Shown: positions 59,296 through 64,000 of the stretch, piece by piece | Layout: each line of letters begins with the position of its first letter | How positions within the stretch are numbered: position 1 is the first letter of the stretch | Assembly (NCBI GenBank): GCA_965119745.1 | Contig: OZ221973.1 | Span: 434,001 to 498,000 of the forward strand | Direction: 5' to 3' | DNA length: 64,000 nt | DNA from: CAJFUR01 sp904420575 | Lineage (GTDB): Bacteria; Actinomycetota; Coriobacteriia; Coriobacteriales; Eggerthellaceae | Translations under genes and position numbers: made by a program | Notes under the pieces: model-generated | Database searches by the model: none | Seen by the model: only the letters and a program-made list of their open reading frames with translations | What the model was told of the DNA's origin: nothing

Positions 59296-61809
59296 CTATT
59301 CGGCCATGAGATCTTGCAGGGCGGGATCGTTCTTGATGGAGCCGGGGAAGTTCTGGAGGCTGGGGAGGTCTTGCGGCGCATGCTCCACCAGCGGCACGTG
59401 GTCGGCCTTGACGATGCGGCCCCTCATGCACTTCATGGGCGCGCCGAACCCGTAGTGGCCCACGACGTTGTTCGGAATGAGCGTGTTGATGTTGGACTTC
59501 CACACGCCGCCGATGTTGGGTTCGTTCATGTCCTCTTCGGGATACCACCAGCCATGGTCGGCCATGACCACGTTCTTCTTCAGGATAGGGGTGATCTTGG
59601 CCTTCTCGTAGCACTTGCCCCACGGGTTCTCCAGGCACACCCACTCGCCTTCCGCCACGCCGATCTCGGCCGCCAGGTCGGGATGCATGGCCACCACCGG
59701 GTACGGCTTGATCTCGCGCAGCATCTTGGACTGGCGGTGCTCCGAATGGAACGAGGCCCAGTTGCGCGCGCCCGTGGTGATGGTGAGGGGGTACTCTTCC
59801 TTCCAGTTGGGATGCTCTTTCTCGTACTCGGACTCGAAGCGGGTGGCGGCGCAGCTGTGGATGTCGTCGGCCGGCACGTCGTCTTTCCAGTAATCGCCGA
59901 ACACCGGTTCCTCGTAGTAGGGCAGCGGGTCGCCGCCGCACGCCGCGAACATGAGGCTGTACAGCTCCACCTTGCCCGTGGTGGTGTTGAAGCCGGGCTG
60001 GCCGTCGGGGCGCAGCATGCCGCGCTCGTACTTGCGGTATTCCGTCTTGCGGCACACCTGCACGTGCTCCTTCAGGTACTCCCAGTCATGGCCGAACAGG
60101 ACCACCTTGGTGAGGTCTTCGGAGATGTAGCGCTCGATGCTTTCCACCTTGGCCTCTCCGTCGATGTAGAAGTTGTCGTGGAACGCCGGGCGCTGCGCCA
60201 GGTCGTGGATGATCTCGAACTCGCTCTTGCACTCGCCCACCGGCTCGATGGACTTGACCATGGCCTTCACCGGGCCAGGATGCTCGCCCATGAGCTGCGT
60301 GATGTAGCCGTCGTGCTCCAGCCACGTGGCCAGCGGCAGGAACAGGTCGCAGCAGGAGGCGATGGTCGGGTTCATGAAGATGTCCTGGGCCACCACGAAG
60401 TCCATGCGCTTGAGCGCCTGGTGCCACCGTTGCGGCGCCGCCGTGTTGGTGGGAGCCACGGGATTGGTGTGCAGGATCCAGCAGAAGCGGATGGGGTACG
60501 GCTCGTCCGTCTCCAGCGTGGGCAGGAACTCGTCCGGCACGGCCTTGCCCAGCAGCAGCTTGTAGATGGGATACAGGTCCAGGCCGACGGTGCTGTCGCG
60601 CTGCGCCTGCGTCACGGGGTTCGGCGGCTCGGTGATCTGCCGCTTGGATCCGGCGACGCCGTCCACGTTGTCGAACTCGTTGCCGCCGAAGTCCAGCGTG
60701 ATGTTCCAGCCGATGTTCGTGCCGCCCGGGATGTCCAGGTTGCCCGTGATGGCGACGAGCGCGTACAGGCAGTGCACGCTCTGGACGCCGTTGGGATTCT
60801 GGTCGTTGGCCAGGCCCATGTTGAGGCCCCACGGCTTCTCGGCCAGGCAGCGCGCGACCGCGCGGATGGTCTCGGCGGGCACTTCGGTGACCTCGGCCGC
60901 CCAGTCCACCGTGTATTCCATGACGCGTTCCTTGAACTCGTCGAAGCCGTAGCACCACTTCTCCACGAACTCATGGTCGTACAGGTCCTCTTCGATGAGC
61001 ACGCGCAGAAGGCCGAACGCCAGCGCCGTGTCGGTGTTGGGGCGCAGCTGCATGTAGTACAGGGAACGCGTGGAAAGCCAGTTCACGCGCGGGTCGACGT
61101 TGATGAGCTTCGTGCCGCGCTTCAGCAGCTCGATGATGGAGTGGCCCCACGTGCCGTCGGGGTTGGAACGCAGCGAGTCGCGGCCCCAGTTCAACAGGTA
61201 CTTGGGCTGCACGAACTCAGGGTCGTCGTAGCGTCCCGGCAGGCCGTTAGCGAAGTCGTACTCGATGTAGCCGGCGCCGCCGATCATGGAGCACACCGTG
61301 TCGCGCGGGGCCATGCACGAGAAGCCGGTCTGCGTGTAGCACTGGTTCGTGGTCACGCAGATGCGGGCGGAGGTGTTCGTCATGTAGCGCCCGGCCTCGC
61401 GCCCCGTGCCGGTGAGCACGGTCAGGCTGTTGGGGCCGTACTTCTCTTTGCACTTGTTGATTTCTTCCTCGATCTTGTCGTACGCCCAGTCCCACGTGAC
61501 CGTCTTCCACGCGGCGGCGTCGCCGCGGTCCTTCGGGTCGCGGTACATGGGATGCACGATGCGGTCGGGATGGTAGATGAGGTCGAGCACGCGCAGGCAG
61601 CGCACGCACAGACGGCCCTTGGTGATGGGATCGTCGATGTCGCCCTCGATCTTGACGCACTTCCCGTCCTTCACGTAGGCGAGCACGCCGCATCCCATGC
61701 CATGGCAGCCCGGAGGCGACCAAGGCGACGTGCGGTGAACTTCGGTGCCGTCCTCGAGCACACGGACCTGCGGCTGTGCATCTTCTTTGATGTAAGTAGC
61801 CACGCTCAT
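59296..61809 (-). CDS. Molybdopterin oxidoreductase 3, catalytic subunit (catechol dehydroxylase-like)
   Basis: The 837-residue protein is the largest and most divergent of the three. The conserved Cys35, Cys40, Cys68 and Cys71 (GCHGMGC, RLCVRC) and Cys165 in GFSCMAPR (likely molybdenum ligand) are present. The extra first cysteine seen in the other two (position Cys40 or Cys29 there) is replaced by Ser28. MGD contacts are TGTGREAGR and LLNWGRDSLRSNP. There is no Tat signal. Insertions near residue 370-420 and a longer C-terminal end (VPLVEHAPQDLPSLQ) distinguish it. It probably acts on another phenolic acceptor. The enzyme class is inferred from architecture. Confidence 0.88.
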   Translation of the reverse strand: MSVATYIKEDAQPQVRVLEDGTEVHRTSPWSPPGCHGMGCGVLAYVKDGKCVKIEGDIDDPITKGRLCVRCLRVLDLIYHPDRIVHPMYRDPKDRGDAAAWKTVTWDWAYDKIEEEINKCKEKYGPNSLTVLTGTGREAGRYMTNTSARICVTTNQCYTQTGFSCMAPRDTVCSMIGGAGYIEYDFANGLPGRYDDPEFVQPKYLLNWGRDSLRSNPDGTWGHSIIELLKRGTKLINVDPRVNWLSTRSLYYMQLRPNTDTALAFGLLRVLIEEDLYDHEFVEKWCYGFDEFKERVMEYTVDWAAEVTEVPAETIRAVARCLAEKPWGLNMGLANDQNPNGVQSVHCLYALVAITGNLDIPGGTNIGWNITLDFGGNEFDNVDGVAGSKRQITEPPNPVTQAQRDSTVGLDLYPIYKLLLGKAVPDEFLPTLETDEPYPIRFCWILHTNPVAPTNTAAPQRWHQALKRMDFVVAQDIFMNPTIASCCDLFLPLATWLEHDGYITQLMGEHPGPVKAMVKSIEPVGECKSEFEIIHDLAQRPAFHDNFYIDGEAKVESIERYISEDLTKVVLFGHDWEYLKEHVQVCRKTEYRKYERGMLRPDGQPGFNTTTGKVELYSLMFAACGGDPLPYYEEPVFGDYWKDDVPADDIHSCAATRFESEYEKEHPNWKEEYPLTITTGARNWASFHSEHRQSKMLREIKPYPVVAMHPDLAAEIGVAEGEWVCLENPWGKCYEKAKITPILKKNVVMADHGWWYPEEDMNEPNIGGVWKSNINTLIPNNVVGHYGFGAPMKCMRGRIVKADHVPLVEHAPQDLPSLQNFPGSIKNDPALQDLMAE

Positions 61810-61851
61810 ACCTCTCTTTCATTCGTTTTTCCTTGCTTGTTCCTTTTCCTG

Positions 61852-62400
61852 CTAGCCGAAGAACCCCATAGCGGCCATCAGAAGCACGATGCCCAAAACG
61901 GCCACCGCGCAACCGAGCAGATGCATGAAGGCGAATCGTTGCTCCCCCGAGGTCACGTACATGCTCGGCTGGGCCGGGTTCACGTAGACCAGGTAGGTCT
62001 TGCCGTCCAGGAACGGCACGGCCAGCCGCCCTTCCCTCAGGTACAGATGGAAGAACACGTTGGCGCTTCGTCCCTGGTACGTCGTGCCCTCGTACTCGTA
62101 GCGGAACTCGGGGACCGCCACCACGAAGAAGCGCCCTTTCCTGCCCTTCCCCGCCTGGTCGGCGACCTGGGCGTTCCGACCGGCCGGCTCGCCCTGAGCG
62201 CCGGCCTGGCCGCCGTCCCCGGCATCCTGGCCGCACGCTTCGCCGCCATCTTGGTCGCCCTCCGCGTCCTCGCCCAGATACACCGCGGGTGTTTCCTCCT
62301 GGCAGAGATCGGTCTTCTTGGTGGCTATGACGTCAACGAACAGGATCGCGCATCCAGCGAACGTGATGGCAACCGCAACCGCTATGAGCAGGGCGTGCAT
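61852..62400 (-). CDS. DUF3592-like membrane protein
   Basis: The 182-residue protein has a first helix (residues 1-25), a soluble region, and a last helix at about 160-180. A 45-residue Gly/Asp/Ala/Gln-rich insert (about 45-90) interrupts the soluble region, which continues EFRYEYEGTTYQGRSANVFF and VYVNPAQPSMYV, typical of DUF3592 proteins. AAGGAG precedes the start. It is upstream of and codirectional with the catalytic gene of molybdoenzyme 3. Function unknown; possibly an envelope or electron-chain accessory protein. Confidence 0.78.
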   Translation of the reverse strand: MHALLIAVAVAITFAGCAILFVDVIATKKTDLCQEETPAVYLGEDAEGDQDGGEACGQDAGDGGQAGAQGEPAGRNAQVADQAGKGRKGRFFVVAVPEFRYEYEGTTYQGRSANVFFHLYLREGRLAVPFLDGKTYLVYVNPAQPSMYVTSGEQRFAFMHLLGCAVAVLGIVLLMAAMGFFG

Positions 62401-62436
62401 CGCAGACCACTCTCCTTGCTTTTCTCGTCGTCGGCG

Positions 62437-62496
62437 TGCTTCGGGCAGGCCGCGATCCGCGTGCGTTGCTTCGGGCAGGCCGCGGTCCGCCTGCGC
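62437..62496. repeat. Two 30-bp direct repeats
   Basis: TGCTTCGGGCAGGCCGCG-A/G-TCCGC occurs twice with a period of 30 bases (62437-62466 and 62467-62496), in the 155-base gap before the GPH-type transporter. It shares GCTTCGGGCAGG with the repeat at 15557. Confidence 0.75.
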
Positions 62497-62555
62497 CGCA
62501 CCCGGCAGGCAGCCGGGCGCAACGCAGGCTTTCGTGCATGGCGCGCGTCAGGCCC

Positions 62556-64000
62556 CTATTCGGCCTTGCGGGCCTGCAACGCGGCTTCCGCTTCCTCCAT
62601 CTGGGACGAGCTCAGACGATGCATGAAGAAGAAGGCGACGAAGCAGATGATCATGGCGATGGCCGGCACCATGAAGGTCATAAACGTGATGCCCTGGACC
62701 ATGGTCCCCGTCACCACTTCGACCGTCTTGCTGTAGCCGATGACGGCCAGGCCGAAGCCCGCGATGGCGCCTTGGAACATCTTGCCGATGTTGGGGCACC
62801 ACTGGATGGTGCCCATGATGAACGCCTTGGCGCTTTCGCCCTTCTTGTACTCCTGGTAGGTGATGGCGTTCGCCATGCAGGAAAACTCGACGGCCATCAT
62901 CATGTTGCCGCCGAAGAAGCTCACGACAATGGCGACCGTGAACACGATCGTCGAGGCCGCTGCGCCGAAGAAGCCGAAGACCATCGAGACGATGACGATG
63001 GCCATGCCGGCCAGATACGTCAGGCGGTTGCCGAACTTGCGGGCGATGGCCTCGCCGCAGAACGTGCCCACCAGGCCGGCCGCGTTGGCCAGCGTGAGGC
63101 ACCCGGCGTAGAGCATGGGCTGGTCGAACACCACGGTGCAGTAGTACACGGCCATGGCGCCCAGAAGCATCGACCAGATGGCGCGGCCGACTTCGCCGAT
63201 GAACAGACCCAATGCGGGAAGGTTCGTGAAGAAGTACTTGAGGCACTTCCAGACGGACACCTTCTCGATGTCGCTCTGAATGGTCTCCACCTTCTCGCCC
63301 GCCTTCTTGGCAGCAGCGCGGCGCTGGCAGAACTCTTCGGTGGGATCCATCCCCTTGAACATCTTGAACAGGAAGATGTAGGCGATGACGAACACGATGC
63401 CCCAGATGAATGCCGTGATGGTGTAGCCGATGACCGTGTCGGGCTTCGCGTTGGACGCAAGGTCGCCCCCGGCGAAGAAAATGATCATGGGCAGCGACAC
63501 GGCAGCGAACAGCAGCTTGATGATCAGGTTGCCCTGCGCCTTGCGGGCGGACATCAGCGCGCGGTCGGCCTCGGTCTTCGAGGCGACGGTGATCATGGAC
63601 GTGGCGGAGATCATGAACAGGTTGATGAAGAACTGCCCGATGATGTAGCATCCGCCGATCAGCACGGCCTGCGGCACGCTGCCGGGCTGCACGCCAATCC
63701 ACGTCCAGTCGGTCCAGGCGCCCATGATGAACACGAGGGCGCAGATGGGCGCGAACAGCATGTAGGAGCGGTACTGGCCCCAACGCAGCCAGATGCGCTC
63801 GATGACGATGGCGGCGATGAACACGATGATCCAGGCCGCGAAGCTCGAAATGGTGGTCATGGTTCCCATGAGCGCCGGATCCATGCCGACCGCGTTGGTC
63901 AGGAAGTAGTTCCAGTACGAGCTCAGCATCTGGTTCCAGCCAGAGAAGAACATCATGCCGATGCCATACATCAGACCCATTTTCTGCGTGATGGCATTGG
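62556..64000 (-). CDS. GPH-like/MFS_2 symporter (N-terminus outside the window)
   Basis: The reading frame continues past the window end: the codons before the ATG at 63980 read NAITQK, so the true start lies beyond 64000. Within the window about 480 residues show eleven or twelve helices. Landmarks are MGLMYGIGMMFFSGWNQMLS, GKVSVWKCLKYFFTNLPALG-like EKVSVWKCLKYFFTNLP and the middle loop with KAGEKVETIQ. It resembles glycoside-pentoside-hexuronide/cation symporters. It heads the molybdoenzyme 3 operon, so it likely imports its substrate, perhaps a glycosylated or free polyphenol derivative. Confidence 0.82.
   Translation of the reverse strand, partial: NAITQKMGLMYGIGMMFFSGWNQMLSSYWNYFLTNAVGMDPALMGTMTTISSFAAWIIVFIAAIVIERIWLRWGQYRSYMLFAPICALVFIMGAWTDWTWIGVQPGSVPQAVLIGGCYIIGQFFINLFMISATSMITVASKTEADRALMSARKAQGNLIIKLLFAAVSLPMIIFFAGGDLASNAKPDTVIGYTITAFIWGIVFVIAYIFLFKMFKGMDPTEEFCQRRAAAKKAGEKVETIQSDIEKVSVWKCLKYFFTNLPALGLFIGEVGRAIWSMLLGAMAVYYCTVVFDQPMLYAGCLTLANAAGLVGTFCGEAIARKFGNRLTYLAGMAIVIVSMVFGFFGAAASTIVFTVAIVVSFFGGNMMMAVEFSCMANAITYQEYKKGESAKAFIMGTIQWCPNIGKMFQGAIAGFGLAVIGYSKTVEVVTGTMVQGITFMTFMVPAIAMIICFVAFFFMHRLSSSQMEEAEAALQARKAE

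Noticed and set aside
58414..62736. Rightward open frame of 1440 codons
   Set aside because: Antisense to the molybdoenzyme 3 operon; low-complexity composition, no ribosome site, no domain.

Overview
The window is a GC-rich, densely packed bacterial chromosome segment with no rRNA, tRNA, phage or IS genes that I can see. The gene repertoire points to an anaerobic gut actinobacterium of the family Eggerthellaceae, most like Gordonibacter or Eggerthella. The markers are Tat-exported flavin reductases beside LuxR regulators that carry a polytopic membrane domain, several cytoplasmic molybdopterin oxidoreductases with small ferredoxin subunits, and many major facilitator transporters. The genus is inferred from gene content, not from a database match.

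Left part (1-31.5 kb). An acid-resistance pair comes first: the start of glutamate decarboxylase, cut by the window edge, and a glutamate/GABA antiporter with a very long tail. A polar amino acid ABC importer follows. Two LuxR/flavin-reductase neighbourhoods lie at 6.5-12 kb and 26.3-30 kb; the first has a separate FMN-binding lipoprotein and the second is followed by an RclA-like flavin disulfide reductase. Between them are an aldo/keto reductase with ferredoxin domain, a LysR-TDT transporter pair, two small XRE regulators, MazG, a ferritin-like/VIT metal transporter, an isochorismatase-like hydrolase overlapping an rRNA methyltransferase, an AbiE-type toxin-antitoxin pair, an EmrB-type drug exporter, a DUF2064 protein and a universal stress protein.

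Middle (31.5-37.8 kb). A small membrane protein, a LysR regulator and a five-gene operon run leftward: zinc-ribbon membrane protein, MarR, DUF5685, a J-domain protein and a short DnaK. It looks like a dedicated, MarR-controlled chaperone module.

Right part (37.9-64 kb). This is the most distinctive region. Three cytoplasmic bis-MGD molybdopterin oxidoreductases, each directly followed by a 4Fe-4S subunit, resemble the non-exported catechol dehydroxylase/pyrogallol transhydroxylase class. Two of them, with a TorD chaperone, an FKBP isomerase and two small cysteine-rich proteins, form one 7.6-kb leftward operon (45.5 to 37.9 kb). The third sits in a second leftward operon with a DUF3592 protein, three MFS-type transporters and two more cysteine-rich proteins. 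A membrane LuxR regulator and two further transporters lie between. Inserted in the opposite direction is a five-gene operon: a 56-residue protein, a second FKBP isomerase and a three-gene split version of the large 2-hydroxyacyl-CoA dehydratase activase (COG3580, COG3581, COG1924). Together these genes suggest import and reductive use of aromatic or polyphenol-derived electron acceptors, with a set of uncharacterised zinc-ribbon proteins that travel with each enzyme.
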